Positions 26,935-35,447 of a DNA stretch of 64,000 nucleotides are shown here, piece after piece (the first letter of the stretch is position 1; each line of letters opens with the position of its first letter). A program made the position numbers and the translations under genes. Source of the stretch: Aliiroseovarius sp. (lineage in GTDB: Bacteria; Pseudomonadota; Alphaproteobacteria; Rhodobacterales; Rhodobacteraceae); contig NZ_JASBTN010000079.1 of assembly GCF_030148435.1 (NCBI RefSeq), forward strand, positions 62,001 through 126,000, read 5' to 3'. A model generated the notes under the pieces. It saw only the letters and a program-made list of their open reading frames with translations, was not told where the DNA came from and did no database searches.

Positions 26935-27569
26935 GCCCGATCGCCATCATCGAATTCCTCTCGCGCGGTGGCCCCGCGCTCTGGGCCATCGCCGCGCTGT
27001 CGGTGCTGACCGTGGCGCTGATCCTCTGGCGCATGTTGCAATTCTGGTCGCTGGGCGTTTGGCGCGGGCAGGGGGCCGAGGCCGCCGTGAGCCTCTGGTG
27101 CGACCGGGATGTAAGCGCGGGTCACGCCGCCCTGCCAGCCCGGCCGGGCATTCGCGCCCGCCTGGCACGGGTCGCGATGGAGGCCCTTCTGAACCCGCGT
27201 TTCGACGCCGAGGCCGCTGAACGCGAAGTCACCCGTGTCGCCAAGAACGAGCTGGCCGAGCTGCGCCAGGGCCTGCGCCCGCTGGAACTGATCGCCACCA
27301 TCGCCCCGCTGATCGGCCTGCTGGGCACGGTTCTGGGCATGATCGAGGCGTTTCAGGCGCTGCAGGACAGTGGCGCGGGCGCCGATCCCTCGGTGCTTGC
27401 GGGGGGCATCTGGGAGGCGCTTCTGACCACCGCCGCCGGCATGGCTGTCGCCATCCCCGCCGCCATGGCGCTGAGCTGGTTCGAAAGCGTGGTCGAACGG
27501 GTGCAGATCGACATGGAGGACATCGCCACCCGCCTGTTCACCCATGCCCCGGTGGACCGCGCCGCCTGA
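26931..27569 (+). CDS. exbB: ExbB/TolQ-family proton channel
   Basis: A 212-residue inner-membrane protein with three helices (about 15-35, 120-145 and 160-185). The family signature GLLGTVLGMIEAF lies near residue 132. It forms with ExbD the proton-driven motor that powers TonB. Being embedded in the btu operon suggests a motor dedicated to the corrinoid receptor. It overlaps cbiZ by ATGA and exbD by one base. Confidence 0.9.
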   Translation: MSPIAIIEFLSRGGPALWAIAALSVLTVALILWRMLQFWSLGVWRGQGAEAAVSLWCDRDVSAGHAALPARPGIRARLARVAMEALLNPRFDAEAAEREVTRVAKNELAELRQGLRPLELIATIAPLIGLLGTVLGMIEAFQALQDSGAGADPSVLAGGIWEALLTTAAGMAVAIPAAMALSWFESVVERVQIDMEDIATRLFTHAPVDRAA

Positions 27570-27946
27570 TGTTCGCCTTCGCCGCCTCCAGGCCCAGAAG
27601 ACGGCCCAGCCTGACCCCGATGATCGACATCGTGTTCCTGTTGCTGGTGTTTTTCATGCTGGCCTCGCAATTCGGCCAGGACCGGGCGCTGCCCCTGTCG
27701 CTGGGCGCGGGGGGCGGCAGCTATGAGGGCCCGCCGCGGCTGGTCTCGATCGGCCCCGACGGTCCCGCCCTGAACGGTGCCCCGATGGAGGCCGACGCCT
27801 TGGCCGAAGCACTGGCGCCGCTGATGGCTGCGCCCACGGACACGGTGGTGCTGCGTCCCGTGCCGGGCAGCGACCTGCAGGCCATCGCCGACGTGGCGAC
27901 AGCGCTCAACGCCGCCGGGATCAACCGGCTGGTGGTGGTGGAGTAG
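27569..27946 (+). CDS. exbD: ExbD/TolR-family protein (first copy)
   Basis: A 125-residue protein with a short cytosolic start, one membrane helix carrying the proton-relay aspartate in LTPMIDIVFLLLVFF (about 15-30), and a periplasmic domain ending GINRLVVVE. It works with ExbB and TonB. Four bases separate it from a second, different exbD. Confidence 0.9.
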   Translation: MFAFAASRPRRRPSLTPMIDIVFLLLVFFMLASQFGQDRALPLSLGAGGGSYEGPPRLVSIGPDGPALNGAPMEADALAEALAPLMAAPTDTVVLRPVPGSDLQAIADVATALNAAGINRLVVVE

Positions 27947-27950
27947 GCCG

Positions 27951-28331
27951 ATGGATTTCGCAACCGCCCCCAAACGCCGCCCCGCCGAGGCCATTCTGCC
28001 GATGATCAACGTGGTTTTCCTGCTGCTGATCTTCTTCCTCATGACCGCGCAGATCGCCCCGCGAGCCCCCTTTTCCGTCACCCCGCCCGACGCGCCGTCC
28101 GAAGGGGCGCCGGAGGGTGACGGCATCCTCTTTGCCGGGGCGGATGGAGCCCTGTTCTACAACGGTTTGCAGGGTGACGCCCTCTGGGCCGGCCTCTCGG
28201 ACCGGGCCGCCGATGCCCCGTTGATCCTGCGCGCGGACAGCGCCCTGCAGGGGCCGGAATTTGCCGCGCTGCTGAGCCGCCTCGGCGCGATGGGCATTGC
28301 CTCGGTCGAGCTTGTGGTGGGGGGAAGATGA
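27951..28331 (+). CDS. ExbD/TolR-family protein (second copy)
   Basis: A 126-residue ExbD-like protein with the helix ILPMINVVFLLLIFFLM. At the position of the proton-relay aspartate of the first copy (MIDIVF) this one has asparagine (MINVVF), so it may be a structural or regulatory partner and not a proton carrier. The periplasmic domain is similar in layout but divergent. Its stop overlaps the tonB start by ATGA. Confidence 0.88.
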   Translation: MDFATAPKRRPAEAILPMINVVFLLLIFFLMTAQIAPRAPFSVTPPDAPSEGAPEGDGILFAGADGALFYNGLQGDALWAGLSDRAADAPLILRADSALQGPEFAALLSRLGAMGIASVELVVGGR

Positions 28332-29248
28332 GCAAGATCGTGCAATTCTCCGGCCTGATCGGCGTTTCCGCCGCGCTGCATGTTGCGGCCTTCTGGGGGG
28401 CGGGCTCCGATGGCGGCGCCCCTTCCGGTGCGGGGGGGCAAAATGCCGTGACCCTGGCCGCCGCTCCCGCCGAACTGGTGCAGGCGGTGGCGCAATGGGA
28501 CCGCGCGGCGGAGGTTGTCGAAGCGGTAAGTCAGGCGCTGCCCCCGGCGGTGGAGGACGCGCCGCCCGTGACCGAGGCATCGGCGGCCGCACTCGCACAG
28601 CCCCCGGCACCGCAGCCGGTGCCGCCCGCCCAGCAGGCGGCGCTGCCGATCCCGACGGCCCCCGCCAGACCCGCGCAACCGGAGGCCGCCGCCCCCCCGC
28701 CGCCGCAGCCCGCGCCGGAGGTGCCGCAGCTCCGCCCGACCCGGCGCCCCGAAGCCCCCGCACCCCGCACCACGCCGCCGGTCGAACTGGCCCGGCCTGC
28801 CCCGGCGCCCGTCCCGCAGACCACCGCGGAACCGCCCGCCCGCCCGGCTGCGAAACCTGCTCCCGCATCTGCCCCGCAACCCGCCGCCCGCGCGGCGGGC
28901 AATGGCGAGGACGCCCAAGCAGGCGGGGCGGCGCAATCCGGCGCCGAGGCCCCCTCGGCCGCGCGGATCAACAAGCTGATGGCGCGCTGGGGTGGCGGCA
29001 TCCGCAAACGGGTCGAGCGGCGCAAACGCTACCCCTCCGGCACCCGCGCCGCCGGGCAGGTGGACCTGAGCCTGTCCGTCACCACCCGGGGCCAGCTTGC
29101 CGGGGTGCGCATTACCCGCAGCTCCGGCGATGCCGCACTGGACCGCGCGGCCCTGAAGGCGGTTCAGGGCGCGCGCCTTCCCGCCGCGCCCAAAGGCATG
29201 CCGGCGGGGACACATGCCTTTACGCTGACGCTGGCTTTCTCACGCTAA
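28328..29248 (+). CDS. tonB: TonB-family energy transducer
   Basis: A 306-residue protein with an N-terminal membrane anchor (about 8-25), a long Pro/Ala-rich spanning region (about 70-205), and a C-terminal TonB domain (about 230-306) with YPSGTRAAGQVDLSLSV and the SSGDAALDRAAL block. It links the ExbB/ExbD motor to BtuB. It closes the nine-gene cobalamin unit. The C-terminal domain is complete. Confidence 0.9.
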   Translation: MSKIVQFSGLIGVSAALHVAAFWGAGSDGGAPSGAGGQNAVTLAAAPAELVQAVAQWDRAAEVVEAVSQALPPAVEDAPPVTEASAAALAQPPAPQPVPPAQQAALPIPTAPARPAQPEAAAPPPPQPAPEVPQLRPTRRPEAPAPRTTPPVELARPAPAPVPQTTAEPPARPAAKPAPASAPQPAARAAGNGEDAQAGGAAQSGAEAPSAARINKLMARWGGGIRKRVERRKRYPSGTRAAGQVDLSLSVTTRGQLAGVRITRSSGDAALDRAALKAVQGARLPAAPKGMPAGTHAFTLTLAFSR

Positions 29249-29276
29249 GGCTTTGGGCCCGACACGCTGCACCGTC

Positions 29277-29663
29277 TCAGAACATCCCGTTGTCATGTGC
29301 GCTTTCCGTCGGGATCACCTGCAACACGTCCCAGTGTTCGACCACCTTGCCGTTCGCATCGAAGCGGAAAATGTCGATACCCGCGTAGTCGTCGCTGCCC
29401 GGCCATGTCTGGTGGCAATGGAGCACGACCAGATCGCCCTCCGCCACGCTGCGCACAAAGCGGACCTGCTTGCCGGGGTATTCCGCCGCCATCCGTTCGA
29501 AATAGGCGATGAAGGCCGCCTTGCCGTCCCCCACATGCGGGTTGTGCTGGATATAGACATCCCCGGCATATTGTTCGATCGCGCCGCTCGGATCGCACTG
29601 GTTGAACATGAGGTCGTAGAAGGCCATGGCATTGGCCTTGTTGGTTTCGGTCTGGTGGGTCAT
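29277..29663 (-). CDS. SnoaL-like/NTF2-fold protein
   Basis: A 128-residue protein with the cone-shaped NTF2/SnoaL fold pattern: KANAMAFYDLMFNQCDP, YIQHNPHVGDGKAAFI and a final strand IDIFRFDANGKVVEHWDV. This branch is frequently annotated as a predicted ester cyclase or SnoaL-like protein, with no established reaction. It converges with the tonB gene, 28 bases apart. Confidence 0.85.
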   Translation of the reverse strand: MTHQTETNKANAMAFYDLMFNQCDPSGAIEQYAGDVYIQHNPHVGDGKAAFIAYFERMAAEYPGKQVRFVRSVAEGDLVVLHCHQTWPGSDDYAGIDIFRFDANGKVVEHWDVLQVIPTESAHDNGMF

Positions 29664-29724
29664 GGGTGCCTTTCTTGTCCTGCGTGGAGGTTTCGCGAAG
29701 CCAAGGGCAAATCGCGGGTCTGAA

Positions 29725-29755
29725 AGAAAACCGGCCGCAACGGGGATTGCGGCCG
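29725..29755 (-). terminator. Intrinsic terminator after cysK
   Basis: CCGGCCGCAA and TTGCGGCCGG form a ten-bp stem around a seven-base loop. Read leftward it is followed by TTTTCTTTC, about 20 bases after the cysK stop. Confidence 0.8.
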
Positions 29756-29780
29756 GCCGGAATATCGTTTCCCGACCCCC

Positions 29781-30851
29781 TCAGCCCATCTGCGCGGTGG
29801 GCGTGGATTTGGAAATCGCGAGTTCCTCGTCATCCATGCCTTCCGGGATGCCCTCGAACAGCGGGGTCGACAGATAACGCTCGCCGGTATCGGGCAGCAT
29901 GACAAGGATGTTTGATCCTTCGGGCGCATCCCTGGCAACCTCCATCGCCGCGGCAAAGGTGGCCCCGGCCGAGATGCCGACGAATATGCCTTCCTCGGCT
30001 GCCAGGCGTCGCGACCAGGCGATGCCGTCCGGGCCGGGGATCTTCAGCAGGCTGTCATAGCCGCCCTTGTCGATCGCCTCCTGCAGCACGAAAGGAATGA
30101 AGTCTGGCGTCCAGCCCTGGATCGGGTGCGGCTCGAACTCCGGGTGGCTTTCGGTCGGCTGGTTGGAGTCGTTACGCGCATTGGTATAGCCCGAGGACAC
30201 GATCGCCGCATTGGCCGGTTCGGCCAGGATGATCCTGGTCTCCGGGCTGTCCCTGCGCAGCACCCGGCTGACGCCCGAAACCGTGCCGCCGGTGCCATAA
30301 CCTGTCACCCAGTAGTCCAGCCGGGTATCGGCGAAATCGGCCATGATCTCGCGCGCGGTGGTGCTTTCGTGAATGTTCGCATTGTCCGGCGTTTCGAACT
30401 GGCTGGCCAGAAACCAGCCGTTGGTTTCAGCTAGTTCCTTGGCCTTGTCGTACATGCCGGTGCCCTTCAGCTCCTTCGGGGTCAGCACGACCTTGGCGCC
30501 AAGGAAACGCATCAGGCGGCGGCGTTCGACCGAGAAGCTTTCGGCCATGGTGACAACCAGAGGATAGCCCTTGGCGGCGCAGACCATGGCAAGCCCGATG
30601 CCGGTGTTGCCCGAGGTCGCCTCGATCACGGTCTGACCCGGTTTCAGCCGGCCGTCACGCTCGGCCGCTTCGATGATGTTCAGCGCCAGCCGGTCCTTGA
30701 CCGACCCGGCCGGGTTGAAGGCTTCGGACTTGACGAAGACGTTCACGTGCTCCGGCGCAATGCGGTTCAGGCGGATCGTCGGGGTATTGCCCACGGTGTC
30801 GAGGATGCTGTCGAAACGGCGGCCGTGGCCGGTGGTGGTGCGGATGCTCAT
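29781..30851 (-). CDS. cysK: Cysteine synthase A
   Basis: A 356-residue PLP enzyme that forms L-cysteine from O-acetylserine and sulfide. The PLP lysine is K52 in NPAGSVKDR, the substrate loop is ATSGNTGIGLA, and the phosphate-binding glycine loop is TGYGTGGTVSGV. It is longer than the 310-320 residues of many CysK proteins, with an extra segment around residues 220-245 and an acidic C-terminal tail. No operon partner is evident. Confidence 0.93.
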   Translation of the reverse strand: MSIRTTTGHGRRFDSILDTVGNTPTIRLNRIAPEHVNVFVKSEAFNPAGSVKDRLALNIIEAAERDGRLKPGQTVIEATSGNTGIGLAMVCAAKGYPLVVTMAESFSVERRRLMRFLGAKVVLTPKELKGTGMYDKAKELAETNGWFLASQFETPDNANIHESTTAREIMADFADTRLDYWVTGYGTGGTVSGVSRVLRRDSPETRIILAEPANAAIVSSGYTNARNDSNQPTESHPEFEPHPIQGWTPDFIPFVLQEAIDKGGYDSLLKIPGPDGIAWSRRLAAEEGIFVGISAGATFAAAMEVARDAPEGSNILVMLPDTGERYLSTPLFEGIPEGMDDEELAISKSTPTAQMG

Positions 30852-30962
30852 GGCTGTCCCCTTTTTCCCTGTTGGCGCGGTGTCAGGGCGTCAGCCTAGC
30901 CCAGCTTGCCGGGAAGGAACAGGGGGGGGGAGCGCCGCCCGGTGCGGGCGGCGCCGTGTCCT

Positions 30963-33900
30963 TCAGGTGCGGAACACCCGGTAGATCGCCGGGATCACCA
31001 GCACGGTCAGCAGCGTCGAACTGAGCAGCCCGAACAGAAGCGAAATCGCCAGACCCTGGAAGATCGGGTCGGCCAGGATCACCACCGCGCCGATCATTGC
31101 CGCAATGGCGGTCAGCAGGATCGGCTTGAAGCGGATGGCACCGGCCTCGATCAGGATTTCCAGCTTGTCCTTGGCCGGATCCGCATGGCGGATGAAATCG
31201 ACCAGCAGGATCGAGTTCCTGACAATGATCCCCGCCAGCGCGATGAAACCGATCATCGAGGTGGCCGAGAAGGGCGCAGAAAACAGCCAGTGCCCGGCCA
31301 TGATCCCGAGGAAGGTCAGCGGGATCGGTGTCAGGATCACCAGCGGCAGCTTGAAGCTGCCGAACTGCGCCACCACCAGGATGTAGATGGCCAGAAGCGC
31401 CACACCGAAGGCCGCGCCCATGTCGCGGAACGTGACCCAGGTCACTTCCCATTCGCCGTCCCAGAGCAGCGTGACCCCGGCTTCGCTTTCCGGCTGACCA
31501 TTGAGGGAAATCACGGGTTTGGTGCCTTCTGCCCAGTCCATCCTGTCGATCTCCTCCTGCACGGCGAGCATGCCGTAGAGCGGCGCCTCATAGGCGCCGG
31601 CCAGCTCTGCCATCACCATTTCGGCGGCGCGGCCGTTGTGGCGGAAAATCGGGTAGGAGGCGCGCTCTTCGCTGATCTCGATCACGTCGCCCAGCTCCAC
31701 CACGCCGCGTGCGCCGGGCAGGGTGTTGGCGGGGATCGGGGTCGACAGGAAACGTTCGTCCATCACCCGGTCGGCCTTGTCGAGTTCGACCGTGATCGGG
31801 ATCGGATACCGCCCGCCCCCACGATGGGAATAGCCCACCGTCGAACCGCCGTTCAGGATGGCCATCGTGTTGAACACGTCCTGTTCCTGCACACCGTGAA
31901 ACTCCAGCTTGTCGGTCGAGATCGTCGCGCGCAGCCGGCGCGGGGCGACGCCATAGCTGTCGTCCACATCCACCACGAAGGGCACCGCCTCGAAGGCTTT
32001 GCGGATCTGCGCGGCGGCTTCACGCCGGGTCTCGGGGTCCGGGCCATAGACCTCGGCCAGCAGGGTGGCGATGACCGGCGGGCCGGGGGGCGGCTCGACC
32101 GTTTTGAGCACCGTGCCCATGGGCACGTCGATCTGGCTGATCCGCTCGCGGATTTCCAGCGCGATGTCGTGGCTTTCGCGCTCACGGTGGTCCTTGGCGG
32201 TCAGGTTGATCTGCACATCGCCCAGCTCCGGCGTCTGGCGCAGGTAGTAATGGCGCACCAGCCCGTTGAAGTTGAAGGGCGCCGCCGCGCCCGCATGGGT
32301 CTGCACGGACACGACCTCCGGCAGCTCCAGCACCGCCGCCGCCACGTCCTGCGCCACGCGGTCGGTCATCTCGACCGAGGCGCCCTCCGGCAGGTCGAGG
32401 ATCACGGCCAGCTCGGACTTGTTGTCAAACGGCAGCAGTTTCACCGTCACGTCGCGGGTATAGAGCGCGCCCAGTGAGCCGAAGCTCAGCACGACGGTGA
32501 CAAGCAGGAAGGTCAGCGCGGTGGTTTTCGAGCGCAGCACGGGCCGGGCCACGGCTGCGTACATGCGCCCCAGCCGTCCGCCCTGTCCCCCGTCGTGCCC
32601 GCCGCCCTCATGCCCATGCGCGTCCGCCTTGCCCGCGATTTTCACCATCAGCCAGGGAGTGATCATGACAGCCACGAAGAAGGAAAAGATCATCGCGGCC
32701 GAGGCATTGGCCGGGATCGGCGACATGTAGGGGCCCATCAGCCCCGACACGAACAGCATCGGCAAAAGCGCCGCGACCACGGTCAGCGTGGCGACGATGG
32801 TCGGGTTGCCCACCTCGGCCACCGCGCGGATCGCCTTGGTGACGCGGTCGGCCTTGTCCTTCATCGACCAGTGGCGGTCGATGTTCTCGATCACCACGAT
32901 GGCGTCATCGACCAGGATCCCGATCGAGAAGATCAGCGCGAACAGCGACACCCGGTTGAGCGTGTAGCCCATGACCCAGGCGGCAAACAGCGTCAGCAGG
33001 ATGGTGACAGGGATCACCACGGCCACGACGATGCTTTCGCGCCAGCCGATGGCAAACAGCACCAGCCCGACGATCGACACGGTGGCAAGACCGAGGTGGA
33101 ACAGCAGTTCGTTGGCCTTTTCGTCGGCGGTCTCGCCATAGTCGCGGGTCACTTCGACCTGCATCGTATCGGGGATCAGGCTGCCCTCCAACGCCTCGAC
33201 GCGGTGCAGGATTTCCTCGGCCACGACGACCGCGTTGGCGCCCGCGCGTTTGGCGATTGCCAGCGTCACCGCCGGAGTGCGGTGGATATTGCCCTCGGCG
33301 TCGCGGGTCACGTTCGACACGATCTTGTCGGAGGTATCCGGCACGAAAGAGACATCCGCCACGTCGCGCACATAGACCGGGCGCCCGTCGCGGGTGGTGA
33401 TCAGCAGGTTGGCGATCTCTGCCGGTGCGGTCAGGCTTTCGCCCGCGATCAGGGCAATCTGTTCGCCGCCATCACGGATGTATCCGGTTGAAAAGGCGCG
33501 GTTTGCCGCGCCGACCTTGCCGGCGAGCTGTTGCAGGGTCACGCCGTGCAGCGCCAGGCGTTCCGGGTCGGGGGCGATGCGGATCGCCTCGGGGCTTTCG
33601 CCGACCAGATAGGTCAGGCCGACATCGCCGATCTTGGCGACCTCCACCTGCAACTCGCGGGCAACGCGGGTCAGGTCATTGGCCGACAGGCTGTCCTCGC
33701 CGGGCTTCGGCGTCAGGGTCAGCGCGACGATGGCCACGTCGTCAATGCCGCGTCCGACGATCAGCGGCTCGCCGATCCCGACCGGAATGCGGTCCATGTT
33801 GGCGCGGATCTTCTCATGGGCGCGCAGCATGGCGGCATCCATCGAGGTGCCGACCAGATAGCGCGCCGTGACCATGGCATAGTCGTCCCGCGTGGAGGAA

Positions 33901-34178
33901 TAGACATGGTCGATCCCGTTGATGCCCTGCACGATGGTTTCCATCGGTTCCGTCACCAGCTTGACGGCATCCTCGGCGCGCAGGCCCGGGGCCTGGATAT
34001 GAATATCCACCATCGGGACCGAGATCTGCGGCTCTTCCTCGCGCGGCAGCGACACCAGCGCGACCAGGCCGACGGCAAGTGCTGCCAGGATCATCAGCGG
34101 CGTCAGGGCCGACTGGATGAAGGCTTTCGTCAGCCCCCCGGCAATCCCGAGCGGCGTGTTGTGGCTCTGATCACTCAT
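30963..34178 (-). CDS. RND-family efflux pump inner-membrane permease
   Basis: A 1071-residue transporter with the duplicated layout of the AcrB/MexF superfamily: an N-terminal helix, two large periplasmic loops, and helix bundles of six. The proton-relay aspartates are in GILVDDAIVVIENIDRHW (about 390). The start overlaps the end of the adaptor gene by eight bases, so expression is coupled. The sequence resembles the HAE-1/MMPL-like branch common in marine alphaproteobacteria. No outer-membrane duct gene is adjacent. The substrate is unknown. Confidence 0.9.
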   Translation of the reverse strand: MSDQSHNTPLGIAGGLTKAFIQSALTPLMILAALAVGLVALVSLPREEEPQISVPMVDIHIQAPGLRAEDAVKLVTEPMETIVQGINGIDHVYSSTRDDYAMVTARYLVGTSMDAAMLRAHEKIRANMDRIPVGIGEPLIVGRGIDDVAIVALTLTPKPGEDSLSANDLTRVARELQVEVAKIGDVGLTYLVGESPEAIRIAPDPERLALHGVTLQQLAGKVGAANRAFSTGYIRDGGEQIALIAGESLTAPAEIANLLITTRDGRPVYVRDVADVSFVPDTSDKIVSNVTRDAEGNIHRTPAVTLAIAKRAGANAVVVAEEILHRVEALEGSLIPDTMQVEVTRDYGETADEKANELLFHLGLATVSIVGLVLFAIGWRESIVVAVVIPVTILLTLFAAWVMGYTLNRVSLFALIFSIGILVDDAIVVIENIDRHWSMKDKADRVTKAIRAVAEVGNPTIVATLTVVAALLPMLFVSGLMGPYMSPIPANASAAMIFSFFVAVMITPWLMVKIAGKADAHGHEGGGHDGGQGGRLGRMYAAVARPVLRSKTTALTFLLVTVVLSFGSLGALYTRDVTVKLLPFDNKSELAVILDLPEGASVEMTDRVAQDVAAAVLELPEVVSVQTHAGAAAPFNFNGLVRHYYLRQTPELGDVQINLTAKDHRERESHDIALEIRERISQIDVPMGTVLKTVEPPPGPPVIATLLAEVYGPDPETRREAAAQIRKAFEAVPFVVDVDDSYGVAPRRLRATISTDKLEFHGVQEQDVFNTMAILNGGSTVGYSHRGGGRYPIPITVELDKADRVMDERFLSTPIPANTLPGARGVVELGDVIEISEERASYPIFRHNGRAAEMVMAELAGAYEAPLYGMLAVQEEIDRMDWAEGTKPVISLNGQPESEAGVTLLWDGEWEVTWVTFRDMGAAFGVALLAIYILVVAQFGSFKLPLVILTPIPLTFLGIMAGHWLFSAPFSATSMIGFIALAGIIVRNSILLVDFIRHADPAKDKLEILIEAGAIRFKPILLTAIAAMIGAVVILADPIFQGLAISLLFGLLSSTLLTVLVIPAIYRVFRT

Positions 34179-35214
34179 GGTCTGACGCCCCTGCGTTCGT
34201 GGCAGGCTGGTAGTCCTGCACGATCGTGTCACCGGGTTTGAGGCCCGAGACCACCTCGATCAGGGCCTCGCCCTCGATGTCCTGCGGCTCGCCCAGCACC
34301 ACGGCGCGTTCGGTGACGCGGCCGTCTTCCTCGACGGCGACGAAATCCAGCCCCATGCGGGTCAGCACCGCGTCTTCATGCACCAGCAGCGCCGCGTGTT
34401 CGCCCACGGGCAGGCGCACCAGCACACGTGCCCCGGTGAAGGCCTCGGACAGCCCTTCCACCTCGACATCGGCAGTGACACGGCCATGCTGAATCTGCGG
34501 ATAGAGCTTGGCCAGCCGCCCCGTGCGCGTCGCACCGTTCTCGCCGATCAGGATTTCCGCGCCCTCGCGCAGGAACCCCGCGTGGCGTTCCGGCACCGCG
34601 AGGCGCAGGAAGAAGCCGCCACCGCCGATCATGGCCACCGGTTCACCGGGCATGATTACCGCGCCGGTTGTGACCGGCACGTCCAGCACCACACCGGAGA
34701 GCGGCGCCAGCACGGTGCCGTCGGCGGCCTGCTGTTCGATCACGGACCGTTCCGCGCGGGTCGCTTCGATCTGGTTGGTCAGCACATCCACCTGGGTGCG
34801 CAGCGCGTCCAGCCGCTGCACGGTCGAGACGCCCCGTTCCACCAGGTCCTCGCCCCGTTTCAGCTCGGCCTGGGCGTTTTCCAGCTGCGCCTGAAGCGCG
34901 GCCAACTGTGCGTCCACCGCGTTCAGCTGCAGGGTCAGCTTGCGATCCGAGATGGTGCCGATCGGCTGCCCCATCTCGACCCGATCCCCTTCCGAGATGC
35001 TCACCACGTCCAGCGTGCCCCCCAGTCGGGCCCGGGCGGGCACAAGGTCGCGCGTCTCGATCTGGCCGAACACGGCCTTCCATTCGGTCACAGTGACCTC
35101 GTGCAGTGGATGGGTCTCGTCAGCCTGGGCACTCACGGCACTGACAGCGGTCAGTGCGGGGATCAGCGCGGCCAGAAGCGCGGCGTTCAGCGTGGCGGGC
35201 AGGGGGAGTCTCAT
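34171..35214 (-). CDS. RND efflux periplasmic adaptor (membrane fusion protein)
   Basis: A 347-residue protein with a signal peptide (about 1-31), a biotinyl-lipoyl-like hairpin split by a coiled coil (about 80-145, rich in Leu, Gln and Glu), and a beta-barrel domain. Diagnostic pieces are GDRVEMGQPIGTI before the coil and APLSGVV after it. It couples the RND permease to an outer-membrane channel. The upstream 233 bases include an AT-rich patch around 35245-35275 but no operator that I can name. Confidence 0.9.
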   Translation of the reverse strand: MRLPLPATLNAALLAALIPALTAVSAVSAQADETHPLHEVTVTEWKAVFGQIETRDLVPARARLGGTLDVVSISEGDRVEMGQPIGTISDRKLTLQLNAVDAQLAALQAQLENAQAELKRGEDLVERGVSTVQRLDALRTQVDVLTNQIEATRAERSVIEQQAADGTVLAPLSGVVLDVPVTTGAVIMPGEPVAMIGGGGFFLRLAVPERHAGFLREGAEILIGENGATRTGRLAKLYPQIQHGRVTADVEVEGLSEAFTGARVLVRLPVGEHAALLVHEDAVLTRMGLDFVAVEEDGRVTERAVVLGEPQDIEGEALIEVVSGLKPGDTIVQDYQPATNAGASDHE

Positions 35215-35447
35215 GGTGTTTCTCCGGGGATTCTCTGCGGTTCATATTCGTATATCTCACTTTCCAGATATATTTCAAGACCTGTTAAAACATGGCAGCG
35301 ATTTTTACGGGCGGGTCAGCAGAAAAGGGCGGCCTGCAGTCACAAGGCCTTTACCCTCAGGCGAACCATACCCCTGCCCAGATTGACAGGTTAAGGGGCG
35401 GCTGACACAATTTCTCTTATGTTTTTTGACAGTTACGAGGTGCCAAA

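Noticed and set aside
30918-30960. Terminator after the RND permease gene
   Set aside because: A strong GGCGCCGCCC/GGGCGGCGC hairpin is present but is followed by a run of C and not T on the transcribed strand, so I do not call it.
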